In this document: piece after piece, positions 55,766 to 64,000 of the stretch
How positions within the stretch are numbered: the stretch's first letter is position 1
Layout of the letters: each line of letters opens with the position of its first letter
Source: Bacteroidota bacterium
GTDB lineage: Bacteria; Bacteroidota; Bacteroidia; Bacteroidales; Bacteroidaceae
Direction: 5' to 3'
Assembly (NCBI GenBank): GCA_023425865.1
Contig: JAFABV010000008.1
Location: 7,976-71,975 of the forward strand
Length of the DNA: 64,000 bases
Notes under the pieces: model-generated
The model's database searches: none
What the model saw: the letters and a program-made list of their open reading frames with translations, nothing else
What the model was told of the DNA's origin: nothing
Program-made: the position numbers and the translations under genes

Positions 55766-57328
55766 TTAGTTTTTGTTTTCCACTTCAAAGATGTTGAGCA
55801 TCTTGAATGTGGCCTTGATGGCAGCCTCCGTCTGGTCGGCATCCAAGCCGTGCGTCCGGATCATGCGCCCGCTCTCTTCTCGCCACGTAATGATGGTCTG
55901 CACCAAGGCATCGGTGCGGCCTCCCGGCGGAATGGTGACGCTGTAATTGGCCAGTCGCGGGAATGTGCGGTTAAGATTTTCCTTGTATATCTTGCGCAGC
56001 GCCTTCACAAAGGCATCATACTGTCCGTCACCGGTAGCGTCGGCCGTGTAGGTCTCGCCGTTGATCTCCACCTTGATGCTGGCGATGGGTTTCAGTCCGT
56101 AGGAGGTAGATACCATATAGCTCAGCAGCTTCACATTCTCGTCATGGGTATTGTGCTTGAGCACGTCAGACACAATGTAGGGCAGGTCGTCTTGTGTCAC
56201 CACCTCCTTGCGGTCACCCAACTCGGTGATGCGCTGCGTCACCAAGCGTGTCTGCTCAGGCGTGAGGTCAAGTCCCAATTCCTCAAGATTCTTCACGATA
56301 TTGGCCTTGCCCGAGTTTTTGCCCAGCGCATATTCGCGCTTACGGCCGAATCGTTCGGGCTGCAGGTCGTTGCAATAGAGATTGTTTTTGTTGTCGCCGT
56401 CGGCGTGTACGCCTGCCACCTGGGTAAACACGTTGTCGCCCACGATGGGTTGGTTGGCGGCCACGGCAATACCACTATAGCCTTCCACCAGCTTGCTGAT
56501 CATGTTGAGCTGACTCTCAATGATATTGGTGTGCACCTTCAGATGGTCCTTGAGTATGGCCTGCACACTGGGCAGCGGAGCATTGCCGCAACGCTCACCC
56601 AGTCCGTTGACGGTAACATGCACGCCCCTACACCCTTGCAGCACGGCAGTGAGCGTGTTGGCAACGGCCAGATCGTAGTCGTTGTGGGCATGGAAGTCGA
56701 AATGCTTGTCGGGCCAATTGTCGTGCATTTGCCGCATGTAGTCGGCACATTGCATGGGATTCATGATACCCAGCGTGTCGGGAAGCAGATAACGCCTGAT
56801 GGCCGTCCCCTTCAGTGCCTCCATCATTTGGTAGACATACTCAGGCGAGTCTTTCATTCCAGAGCTCCAGTCTTCTAAGTAGAGGTTCACCGTCATGCCC
56901 TGTTTGTCGGCATAGGCCAGTTCCTCCTTGATGTCAGCGATATGCTGCTCAGGGCTCTTATGCAACTGCTGCGTGCAGTGTTTCAGCGAGCCTTTGGCCA
57001 GCAGGTTGATGACCTTGCCGCCACAGTCTCTGATCCAGTCTATCGACTGAAAGTGGTCCACGAAGCCCAACACCTCGATGCGCTCAAGATAACCCTCACG
57101 CTCGGCATAACGACAAATCTTGCTTACGGCATCCTTCTCTCCGTCCGACACGCGGGCCGAGGCCACCTCGATGCGGTCTACATTCACTTCCTTGAGCAGG
57201 AAACGGGCAATCATCAACTTCTCGTGCGGCAGAAAGCTCACCCCATTGGTCTGCTCTCCGTCACGCAGCGTACAGTCCATGATTTCCACCGTCCGCGCTG
57301 TTCCTCCATGCTGTCTTACCTGTTTCAT
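55766..57328 (-). CDS. Second 2-isopropylmalate/citramalate synthase family enzyme
   Basis: A 520-residue HMGL-like TIM barrel with DCTLRDGEQTNG near residue 18 and HAHNDYDLAVANT near residue 233. A LeuA-type regulatory (dimer) domain is at the C-terminus (about 400-520, INGETYTADATGDGQYDAF). It differs from leuA in the active-site loops. It could make (R)-citramalate for isoleucine, or be a second IPMS; sequence alone does not decide. The start overlaps the leuD stop by four bases. Confidence 0.82.
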   Translation of the reverse strand: MKQVRQHGGTARTVEIMDCTLRDGEQTNGVSFLPHEKLMIARFLLKEVNVDRIEVASARVSDGEKDAVSKICRYAEREGYLERIEVLGFVDHFQSIDWIRDCGGKVINLLAKGSLKHCTQQLHKSPEQHIADIKEELAYADKQGMTVNLYLEDWSSGMKDSPEYVYQMMEALKGTAIRRYLLPDTLGIMNPMQCADYMRQMHDNWPDKHFDFHAHNDYDLAVANTLTAVLQGCRGVHVTVNGLGERCGNAPLPSVQAILKDHLKVHTNIIESQLNMISKLVEGYSGIAVAANQPIVGDNVFTQVAGVHADGDNKNNLYCNDLQPERFGRKREYALGKNSGKANIVKNLEELGLDLTPEQTRLVTQRITELGDRKEVVTQDDLPYIVSDVLKHNTHDENVKLLSYMVSTSYGLKPIASIKVEINGETYTADATGDGQYDAFVKALRKIYKENLNRTFPRLANYSVTIPPGGRTDALVQTIITWREESGRMIRTHGLDADQTEAAIKATFKMLNIFEVENKN

Positions 57329-57915
57329 GCGCCCTTCTTTTCGTAGGCTTCCACTTTTTCACGGTTCTGAACGAGGAAGTCTACGTCATCGAGACCGTTC
57401 ATTAAACAGTGTTTCTTGTATCCGTTGATTTCAAAGTGCTCACTACGCCCGGTGGTGAGGTTTGTGACAGTCTGGTTGGGCAGGTCCACCCTCACCTCGC
57501 TGCTGTGATCTTGGTCGATGGTTTGGAACAGTTCCTGCAGAAACTCCTCACTCACCACCACGGGCAATACGAAGTTATTAAGCTCATTGTTCTTGTGGAT
57601 ATCGGCAAAGAACGAGCTGATTACCACCCTGAATCCATAGCCGGCAATAGCCCATGCGGCATGTTCGCGGCTCGACCCCGAGCCAAAGTTCTTGCCCGCC
57701 ACGAGGATTACGCCCGAATAGCTCGGGTCGTTGAGCACAAAGTCGGCCTTTAGGCTTCCGTCTTTGTTATAGCGCCAGTCGCGGAAGAGGTTGTCGCCAA
57801 AGCCTTGCTTGTCGGTGGCTTTCAAGAAACGGGCCGGTATGATCTGGTCGGTATCTACATTCTCCAAGGGAAGTGGGATGCAGCTGGATGTTATCACGTC
57901 AAATTTCTGTTTCAT
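57325..57915 (-). CDS. leuD: 3-isopropylmalate dehydratase small subunit
   Basis: 196 residues, family length. Conserved NVDTDQIIPARFLK near residue 20 and GKNFGSGSSREHAAWAI near residue 75 (aconitase swivel domain). With LeuC it isomerises 2-isopropylmalate to 3-isopropylmalate. 23 bp after leuC; a four-base ATGA overlap links it to the next gene. Confidence 0.97.
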   Translation of the reverse strand: MKQKFDVITSSCIPLPLENVDTDQIIPARFLKATDKQGFGDNLFRDWRYNKDGSLKADFVLNDPSYSGVILVAGKNFGSGSSREHAAWAIAGYGFRVVISSFFADIHKNNELNNFVLPVVVSEEFLQELFQTIDQDHSSEVRVDLPNQTVTNLTTGRSEHFEINGYKKHCLMNGLDDVDFLVQNREKVEAYEKKGA

Positions 57916-57938
57916 CTTTCGTTTTGTTTTGATGATGG

Positions 57939-59336
57939 TTAAGCTAAAAACTCGCGAGGGTCGGTCACCTTGCCCGTGATGGCGGCAGCGGCGGCCACTA
58001 ACGGACTGGCCAGGATAGTGCGCGAGCCAGGCCCCTGCCGGCCTTCAAAATTACGGTTTGAGGTAGACACGGCATACAAGCCTGCGGGCACCTTGTCGTC
58101 ATTCATGGCCAGACATGCCGAGCATCCCGGCTGACGGATGGCAAAGCCTGCCTCCTCCAGAATCTTGTCCAGCCCCTCTTCCTTCACCTGCTTGGCCACC
58201 GTCCACGAGCCGGGCACGAGCCAAGCCACCACGTGGTCGGCCTTGCGATGCCCCTTGACAAGAGAGGCAAAGGCACGGAAATCTTCTATACGGCCATTGG
58301 TGCAAGCACCAAGAAACACATAGTCTATCTTCTTGCCCAGGAGTTGTTCACCGGGCTCCAAACCCATATAGTTCAGGCTCTTGAGGAACGAGGCACGCTC
58401 GGTCTCATCCACAGACTCCAACGTAGGCACCGTGCCGTTGATGCCGATACCCATGCCGGGATTGGTGCCATAGGTGATGCGCGGCTCTATATCGGCAGCG
58501 TCGAAGGTGAGTTCCTTGTCGAATACGGCATCATCGCCCGAGCGCAACTGCTTCCACTCTTCCACGGCCTTGTCCCAGGCCTCTCCCTTGGGAGCGTATT
58601 TTCTGCCCTTGATATAGGCAAACGTGGTCTCATCGGGAGCCACAAAACCACCACGGGCACCCATCTCTATCGAGAGGTTGCAGAGCGTCAGGCGGCCTTC
58701 CATCGACATGTCACGCACCACCTCGCCCGCATATTCCACAAAGTAGCCGGTGGCACCCGAGGTGGTAAGCTGTGACATCAGGTACAGGGCCACGTCTTTG
58801 GCCACCACGCCCTTCTCCAGTTTGCCGTTGATGTTGATGCGCATCGACTTGGGCTTGGCCTGCAAGATGCACTGCGAGGCCAGCACCATCTCCACTTCCG
58901 AGGTACCGATACCGAAGGCCACGGCACCCATGGCGCCATGGGTAGAGGTGTGCGAGTCACCGCAAACAATGGTCATGCCGGGCAACGACAGTCCGGTCTC
59001 CGGACCAACCACATGGATGATGCCATTCTCCGGGGTGTTCATCTTGAACTCGGTGACACCAAACTCCTCGCAGTTTTTGTCGAGGGTGTCTATCTGCTTG
59101 CGGCCGATGGGGTCTTCCACGGGCTTGTCTTGGTCGTGCGTCTGTATGTTATGGTCGGGCATGGCAAAGACCTGGGCAGGCCTGAATACCTTCAGTCCGC
59201 GCTGGCGCAGCCCCTCGAAAGCCTGGGGCGATGTCACCTCATGGCAGTAGAGGCGGTCTATATACAATTGTGTTGGACCATCGTTCACCACCTGTACCAC
59301 GTGGTTGTCCCAGATCTTATCAAATAATGTGTTCAT
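57939..59336 (-). CDS. leuC: 3-isopropylmalate dehydratase large subunit
   Basis: 465 residues. The 4Fe-4S cysteines lie in LGACTNGRIEDF and in PGCSACLAMNDD (two). VCGDSHTSTHGAMGAVAFGI marks the aconitase fold. Works with LeuD. 20 bp after leuA. Confidence 0.97.
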   Translation of the reverse strand: MNTLFDKIWDNHVVQVVNDGPTQLYIDRLYCHEVTSPQAFEGLRQRGLKVFRPAQVFAMPDHNIQTHDQDKPVEDPIGRKQIDTLDKNCEEFGVTEFKMNTPENGIIHVVGPETGLSLPGMTIVCGDSHTSTHGAMGAVAFGIGTSEVEMVLASQCILQAKPKSMRININGKLEKGVVAKDVALYLMSQLTTSGATGYFVEYAGEVVRDMSMEGRLTLCNLSIEMGARGGFVAPDETTFAYIKGRKYAPKGEAWDKAVEEWKQLRSGDDAVFDKELTFDAADIEPRITYGTNPGMGIGINGTVPTLESVDETERASFLKSLNYMGLEPGEQLLGKKIDYVFLGACTNGRIEDFRAFASLVKGHRKADHVVAWLVPGSWTVAKQVKEEGLDKILEEAGFAIRQPGCSACLAMNDDKVPAGLYAVSTSNRNFEGRQGPGSRTILASPLVAAAAAITGKVTDPREFLA

Positions 59337-59356
59337 GTTTTCGTCGTGTTTTGCGG

Positions 59357-60859
59357 TTATCTGTTCCTGAATTTATTGATACAATCGATGTAAGCCTCTA
59401 CCGAAGCCGTCACAATGTCGGTATTGGCACCAAAGCCGAAGTACGAGTTTCCGTCGTACTCCACCTGCATGTGTACCTTGCCTACGTCATCAGAGCCTTT
59501 GTTGATGGCCTGTATGGTAAACTCCTTCAGCGACATCTGCTTGCGGATAATGCGCTTTAGGGCCTTGATGGCGGCGTCTACCGGACCATTGCCTGACGAC
59601 GACTCCTCAAATTTCTGCCCGGCAATGTCGAGCCCTATACTGGCCACATTACGCACACCCTTACCGGCGGTTACCTGCAGGAAGTCGAGCTTCACGCTGT
59701 TGGTAGCGGCAGTGTCGGCCCCAGCGAGCATCAGTACGTCGTCGTCGGTAATCTCCTTTTTCTTATCGGCAAGCTTGAGGAATTCCTGGTATATCTTGTC
59801 GAGCTTCTCCTCGTCGTCCACATCCACGTCGTTCACCTGCAGGCGATACTTCAGGGCGGCGCGTCCCGAACGGGCAGTGAGCACTATTTCGTTATTGTCG
59901 AGACCAATCTCCTTGGGGTCTATAATCTCGTAGGTCTCCACATTCTTCAGGATGCCATCCTGGTGAATGCCGCTCGAGTGCGCGAAGGCATTGCGACCCA
60001 CAATGGCCTTGTTGGGCTGCACGGGCATGTTCATCAACGACGACACCATGCGCGACATGGGGTAGATCTTGCGCGTATTGATATTGGTGTCTATGCCAAT
60101 ATGCTTGTGGCACTTCAAGATCATGGCTATCTCTTCGAGCGAGGTGTTGCCCGCACGCTCGCCAATGCCGTTGATGGTCACCTCCACCTGGCGTGCGCCG
60201 TTGAGCACTCCGCTCAGCGTATTGGCCGTGGCCATGCCCAAGTCATTGTGACAGTGGGTAGAGATAATGGCTTTGTCGATGCCATCGACATGCTCCACGA
60301 GATACTTGATTTTGGCGCCATACTCCTCAGGAAGACAGTAGCCGGTGGTGTCGGGAATGTTGACCACTGTGGCACCGGCCTTGATCACGGCCTCCACCAC
60401 GCGGGCCAGGTACTCGTTGTCAGTGCGGCCGGCATCCTCGGCGTAAAACTCCACATCCTCTACATATTTCTTGGCATAGGTCACGGCTCTCACCGCGCGC
60501 TCAATGATTTCTTCGCGTGTAGAGTTAAACTTGTACTTGATATGCAGGTCGCTGGTGCCTATGCCCGTGTGTATACGCTTGTGCTTGGCATACTGCAGCG
60601 ATTCGGCGGCCACATCAATGTCTCGCTCCACGGCACGTGTCAGGGCACAGATGGTGGGCCAGGTCACGGCCTTGGATATTTCCACCACCGAGTTGAAGTC
60701 GCCCGGCGAAGACACGGGGAAGCCTGCCTCTATGACGTCTACGCCGAGAAGCTCCAACTGTTTGGCCACCTGAATCTTCTCTACTGTGTTGAGCTGGCAT
60801 CCCGGCACCTGCTCGCCATCGCGCAGCGTCGTGTCGAAAATATAAAGTCTGTCATTCAT
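59357..60859 (-). CDS. leuA: 2-isopropylmalate synthase
   Basis: 500 residues. Condenses acetyl-CoA with 2-ketoisovalerate, committing carbon to leucine. The TIM barrel has FDTTLRDGEQVPG at residue 8 and HCHNDLGMATANT near residue 207. The C-terminal regulatory domain (about 390-500), which binds leucine in this family, is intact. First gene of the operon, controlled by the leader at 60890-61039. Confidence 0.97.
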   Translation of the reverse strand: MNDRLYIFDTTLRDGEQVPGCQLNTVEKIQVAKQLELLGVDVIEAGFPVSSPGDFNSVVEISKAVTWPTICALTRAVERDIDVAAESLQYAKHKRIHTGIGTSDLHIKYKFNSTREEIIERAVRAVTYAKKYVEDVEFYAEDAGRTDNEYLARVVEAVIKAGATVVNIPDTTGYCLPEEYGAKIKYLVEHVDGIDKAIISTHCHNDLGMATANTLSGVLNGARQVEVTINGIGERAGNTSLEEIAMILKCHKHIGIDTNINTRKIYPMSRMVSSLMNMPVQPNKAIVGRNAFAHSSGIHQDGILKNVETYEIIDPKEIGLDNNEIVLTARSGRAALKYRLQVNDVDVDDEEKLDKIYQEFLKLADKKKEITDDDVLMLAGADTAATNSVKLDFLQVTAGKGVRNVASIGLDIAGQKFEESSSGNGPVDAAIKALKRIIRKQMSLKEFTIQAINKGSDDVGKVHMQVEYDGNSYFGFGANTDIVTASVEAYIDCINKFRNR

Positions 60860-60894
60860 AAGTTATGCTGTTATTTGTTATTGTTCTAAACGAA

Positions 60895-60929
60895 AAAAGC
60901 CTTCCCACTCATCGGAAGTGGAAAGGCTT
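60895..60929 (-). terminator. Attenuator hairpin in the leu leader
   Basis: On the minus strand AAAGCCTTTCCACT pairs with AGTGGGAAGGCTTT (one T-G pair), followed directly by TTTTTTCG: a full intrinsic terminator 36 nt before leuA. Its left arm (60912-60920) can instead pair with 60970-60978 over nine bases. Confidence 0.85.
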
Positions 60930-60946
60930 TATGCTGTACGCTCATT

Positions 60947-61039
60947 TCAGACACAGACACACGCATTCTCACTTCCGACCACGGGATGCAGTCGAATCTT
61001 AATAATCAGGCTTAGAATGGTGTATGTCTGGGTCATCAT
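60947..61039 (-). CDS. Leader peptide of the leucine operon (leuL-like)
   Basis: A 30-codon frame between the leuA promoter and the attenuator. It begins MMTQTY and carries TILSLIIKIRLHPVV, ten Ile, Leu or Val codons within fifteen, before ending SENACVCV and TGA. The stop codon is about 18 nt before the terminator stem. Ribosome stalling in this tract when branched-chain amino acids are short would free 60970-60978 to block the terminator. Function inferred from layout; no homologue search done. Confidence 0.75.
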   Translation of the reverse strand: MMTQTYTILSLIIKIRLHPVVGSENACVCV

Positions 61040-61064
61040 GTATGGCTTATCTTTATTTTCGGTG

Positions 61065-61096
61065 CAAAGATATAAATTTTGTGCAAACCCAACAAA
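61065..61096 (-). promoter_or_regulatory. Promoter of the leucine operon
   Basis: -33 TTTG (61093-61096), exact 20-bp spacer, -7 TATCTTTG (61065-61072) on the minus strand. Expected transcription start near 61058, giving a leader of about 200 nt. Confidence 0.75.
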
Positions 61097-61131
61097 TAAT
61101 CTGTAACTTTTTTGAGAGATTTTGTTTTAAT

Positions 61132-62661
61132 TCAGAATGCGGCGCCCGTAGGAGCGAAACCAAAGGGGTCGTTGTCGTCGCCGCCGTTGAGGCGCGAGCT
61201 GATGATTTCGCCTCCGCCTCCCATATCGCCGGGCAGAGGTGCCAGCATGGCATCTTCCGGATTCATGAAGCGGGTGTACTGGCCCTGGAACGAGAGCAGC
61301 ACATCGCCCGTGGCACCCTTACGGTGCTTGGCAATGATAATCTGGGCCTTGCCCCGCAGGTCGTTGCCCTTGTCGTCTTCGTAGATATGGTAGTATTCCG
61401 GACGGTGCACAAAGAGCACCATATCGGCATCCTGCTCGATGGCACCCGACTCACGCAGGTCGCTGAGCTGCGGGCGCTTGCCCTCAAGGCCTTCGCGGTT
61501 TTCCACGGTACGGTTGAGCTGCGACAGGGCAAGAATGGGTATGTCGAGCTCCTTGGCAAGTCCTTTGAGCGAACGCGAAATGGTTGACACCTCTTCCTGA
61601 CGGTTGCCAAAGCGCATACCGTTGGCGTTCATCAGCTGCAGGTAGTCGATCATGATGATCTTCACACCCTTTTCTCTCACCAAACGGCGTGCCTTGGTGC
61701 GCAACTCGAAGATCGACATGCCCGGCGTATCGTCGATAAACAGCGGGGCACCGGTAAGTCGGGCCAGGTTCTTGTCGAGCCGCTCCCACTCGTCGCGCGC
61801 CAGCTGTCCGTTCATGATTTTCTTGCCTTCTATCTCACATACATTAGAGATCAGACGGTCTACCAACTGCACATTGTTCATCTCCAACGAGAAGAACGCG
61901 ATGGGCGTCTGGTAGTCCACGGCGATGTTCTTGGCAATAGACAGGGCGAAAGAGGTCTTACCCATCGCCGGGCGACCGGCAATGATCACCAGGTCACTGG
62001 GCTGCCAACCCGACGTCATGTCGTCGAGCTTGGTGAAACCCGAGGGCGTGCCCGTGAGACCCGAGGAGTTGGCAGAGGCCTTCTGCAGAATATCCACCGC
62101 CTGACGTATCACGGGGTCTATCTGGGTATAGTCCTGCCGCATATTCTTCTGCGAAAGCTCAAAGAGCGAACCCTCGGCCTCCTGCATCAGCTCGTCTACA
62201 TCCACCGTGGCGTCGAAAGCCTTGGTCTCCACCACGCTGGCAAACGAAATGAGCTGGCGGGCCATAAACTTCTGCTGCAGTATCTTGGCATGATACTCTA
62301 TATGGGCTGACGATGCCACATGGGCCGTGAGGTCGACCACATAGGTGGGGCCGCCCACATCGTCGAGGGTGCCCTCCCGCTGCAGCTCGTTGGTCACGGT
62401 CATGATGTCCACCGGGTTCTGCTCCATGTTGAGCGTTTGTATGGCCTGGTAGATCTTCTGGTGACGGGGCTCGTAGAAGGTTTCGGGGCGAATGCTCTCA
62501 GAGATGACCGAGAAGGCGTCCTTGTCGATCATCAGCGCGCCGAGCACCACACGCTCCACATCCACAGCCTGGGGCTGCAAGTGTCCGTAGGTAGGGTCAA
62601 TGGGGGCTGCCGGCCGACCGCGTCGCCCAGTCTGCCCGCTGGTATTTTTTTGTTCTGGCAT
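61132..62661 (-). CDS. dnaB: Replicative DNA helicase DnaB
   Basis: 509 residues. The N-terminal helical domain (about 20-140, AVDVERVVLGALMIDKDAF) is followed by a linker and the RecA-like domain with Walker A IIAGRPAMGKTSFALS, Walker B KIIMIDYLQLM and R-finger region FVHRPEYYH. No intein. It unwinds the fork 5' to 3'. Divergent from ispE. Confidence 0.97.
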   Translation of the reverse strand: MPEQKNTSGQTGRRGRPAAPIDPTYGHLQPQAVDVERVVLGALMIDKDAFSVISESIRPETFYEPRHQKIYQAIQTLNMEQNPVDIMTVTNELQREGTLDDVGGPTYVVDLTAHVASSAHIEYHAKILQQKFMARQLISFASVVETKAFDATVDVDELMQEAEGSLFELSQKNMRQDYTQIDPVIRQAVDILQKASANSSGLTGTPSGFTKLDDMTSGWQPSDLVIIAGRPAMGKTSFALSIAKNIAVDYQTPIAFFSLEMNNVQLVDRLISNVCEIEGKKIMNGQLARDEWERLDKNLARLTGAPLFIDDTPGMSIFELRTKARRLVREKGVKIIMIDYLQLMNANGMRFGNRQEEVSTISRSLKGLAKELDIPILALSQLNRTVENREGLEGKRPQLSDLRESGAIEQDADMVLFVHRPEYYHIYEDDKGNDLRGKAQIIIAKHRKGATGDVLLSFQGQYTRFMNPEDAMLAPLPGDMGGGGEIISSRLNGGDDNDPFGFAPTGAAF

Positions 62662-62689
62662 GGTGAATTGCTTTGTGCTTTGTGTTCCG

Positions 62690-62697
62690 CAAAATTA
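62690..62697 (-). promoter_or_regulatory. -7 element of dnaB
   Basis: TAATTTTG on the minus strand, about 28 nt before the start codon. Confidence 0.6.
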
Positions 62698-62771
62698 CAA
62701 AAAAATATGTCAATCATCGTTCAGCCCCAACAAAAAATACGTAAAACATCACGTTATCCTCTGTTTTTACG

Positions 62772-62779
62772 TATATTTG
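62772..62779 (+). promoter_or_regulatory. -7 element of ispE
   Basis: TATATTTG, 71 nt before the ispE ATG. Confidence 0.5.
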
Positions 62780-62850
62780 CATAGCACGTTCAACGGACAT
62801 CCAACGACTGCCCACGGCAACGCTGCCAACCTTATTATATACAGACCATT

Positions 62851-63693
62851 ATGCTAACATTCCCTTGCGCGAAAATCAACCTCGGCCTCAACATCACCGC
62901 TAAGCGTGCCGATGGCTATCACGATTTAGAAACGGTGTTCTATCCCGTACCCCTCAACGATGTACTCGAAATCCATCAGATGGACGACGACTTCCCGTCG
63001 TCCACACCCTGCGACGTCAAGGTGAGCGGCCTGGCCGTGGAGGGCAACGAGGCCGACAACCTTGTGGTGAAGGCCTACCAACTGCTGGCGGCCGACTATG
63101 AGCTGCCGCGTATTCACGCCCACCTCTACAAGCGTATTCCTTCGCAGGCCGGACTGGGTGGCGGTTCGGCAGACGCGGCCTTCATGATCCGACTTTTAGA
63201 CGAGCGTTTCCGACTGAATCTCGGCAATGCAGAGATGGAACGCTATGCCGCCCAACTGGGTTCCGACTGCGCTTTCTTCATCACCGCCGAGCCCGCCTTT
63301 GCCACAGGGCGCGGTGAGATACTCCAGCCCGCCGACGGTCCACGCGGCAATCTCGGCGGATACCACATCGCCATCGTCAAACCCGCCGTAGCGGTCTCTA
63401 CGCGTGAGGCGTTCTCAAAGATTACCTGCCGACAGCCCGAAAAGTGTTGCCGCGACATCGTACGACAGCCCATCGAGACGTGGCGCGACGAACTGACCAA
63501 CGATTTCGAGACATCGGTGTTCGCCCTCCATCCCGAATTGGCCGACATCAAGCAGCGTCTCTACGACCTCGGCGCCGTCTATGCGCAGATGAGTGGCAGC
63601 GGTAGCGCGCTGTTCGGCATCTTCAGGCAGCAGCCGCAAGCTCTCGACAATCTATTCCCTGACTGCTTCACCTTTAGCGGCAAGCTGCATTAA
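62851..63693 (+). CDS. ispE: 4-diphosphocytidyl-2-C-methyl-D-erythritol kinase
   Basis: A 280-residue GHMP kinase of the MEP isoprenoid pathway. Motif 1 KINLGLNITAKRADGYHDL is at the start. The ATP loop IPSQAGLGGGSADAAF lies near residue 92, and motif 3 AQMSGSGSALFGIF near residue 250. Family length. No other MEP genes are adjacent. Confidence 0.95.
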   Translation: MLTFPCAKINLGLNITAKRADGYHDLETVFYPVPLNDVLEIHQMDDDFPSSTPCDVKVSGLAVEGNEADNLVVKAYQLLAADYELPRIHAHLYKRIPSQAGLGGGSADAAFMIRLLDERFRLNLGNAEMERYAAQLGSDCAFFITAEPAFATGRGEILQPADGPRGNLGGYHIAIVKPAVAVSTREAFSKITCRQPEKCCRDIVRQPIETWRDELTNDFETSVFALHPELADIKQRLYDLGAVYAQMSGSGSALFGIFRQQPQALDNLFPDCFTFSGKLH

Positions 63694-64000
63694 CTCTTGC
63701 CGCCCATTACGCCGCGGCCCTGCGTGCCAAACCCGCTCTGCGAGAGATCCCTCGCTCCGCATGGATATTTCACGCATTTTTTTTGCACACAGAGGTGGGG
63801 TACACAGGTGTTTTTTTTTGCACGCAGAGCCGCAGAGAGATTGGAGTTGCGCATCTTCGATGCGGAGGGGAAGGGCTTGGGTAAACGGAGGGCCTACGGC
63901 CTAAGGAGAAATAGAGAACGGAGGCAGTTTCCGTTTCATCCGACCATCGCTAAGCGATGTTCCGTCCCCATCAAGGTGTGCCGGACGGCAATTCCGAAAT
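63694..64000. other. Intergenic region at the right window edge
   Basis: No credible gene in 307 bp. It holds a small hairpin (GCGAG..CTCGC near 63.74 kb), two T-runs and a third copy of repeat modules A and B that runs off the edge. Confidence 0.7.
63821..64000. repeat. Dispersed repeat modules A and B, copy 3 (cut by window end)
   Basis: Module A at 63821-63870 begins CACGCAGAGCCGCAGAGAG. Module B starts about 63928, with GACCATCGCTAAGCGATGTT and CGGCAATTCCGAAAT at the edge. Same order and orientation as copy 2 (37191-37400). Confidence 0.85.

Overview
This 64 kb window is chromosomal DNA from a member of the Bacteroidota, most likely Prevotella or a close Prevotellaceae relative (inference from gene content). 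Supporting signs are Bacteroidetes-type promoters (-7 TAnnTTTG, sometimes with -33 TTTG 20 nt upstream), few Shine-Dalgarno sequences, family-restricted proteins (PorD/DUF4835, DUF3127, DUF4954, DUF4105), and typical synteny such as OMP-lptC-CNNM-ppiD and dnaN-dnaQ-porD-recN. Coding GC is moderate to high, except for one AT-richer sugar gene near 11 kb. Most of the window is housekeeping. I see no integrase, transposase, CRISPR array, rRNA gene or phage gene.

Layout: 0-4 kb holds two ABC-2 export permeases; the second continues in frame into a GH20 beta-hexosaminidase. 4-6.1 kb is topB on the minus strand. 6.6-9.4 kb is the lutABC lactate oxidation operon. 9.5-11.9 kb is a minus-strand cassette for a 3-amino-3,6-dideoxyhexose (FdtA/FdtB-like with a FemAB/GNAT-like protein). 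12.4-16.5 kb is a minus-strand operon: MATE pump, cytidylate-kinase-like protein, YfcE-like phosphodiesterase, a small sigma region 4-like protein, and purT. 16.5-19.5 kb runs rightward: subtilase, xseA, xseB. ilvE follows. 21-26.7 kb is an envelope block (PpiD, CNNM/CorC, LptC, outer-membrane barrel). 26.8-33 kb holds a DUF4105 protein, a degenerate alkaline-phosphatase-fold protein and secA. 33-36 kb holds a lone ABC ATPase, mscL and gapA. 38-46 kb holds hflX, DUF4954, an M16 peptidase and class I fumarase. 47.3-47.5 kb has tRNA-Gly(CCC) and tRNA-Thr(CGT). 47.6-54 kb is a replication/repair operon (dnaN, dnaQ-like, porD, recN, a TPR pseudo-protease), with DUF3127 divergent from it. 54.7-61.1 kb is the leucine operon (leuA, leuC, leuD, a second IPMS-like synthase, leuB), preceded by a leader peptide and attenuator. 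61-64 kb holds dnaB and ispE.

The main features beyond ordinary genes are: (1) a transcription attenuator for the leu operon, with a leader peptide rich in Ile, Leu and Val codons and mutually exclusive hairpins; (2) the permease-GH20 fusion; (3) four dispersed arrays of an exact 23-bp-period AT-rich repeat, all in one orientation; (4) a gene-free 2.3 kb region built of nested inverted repeats, with a small promoter-to-terminator transcription unit at its right edge; (5) a 135-bp element with 34-bp inverted arms near 47 kb; (6) several proteins with a recognisable enzyme fold but replaced catalytic residues.
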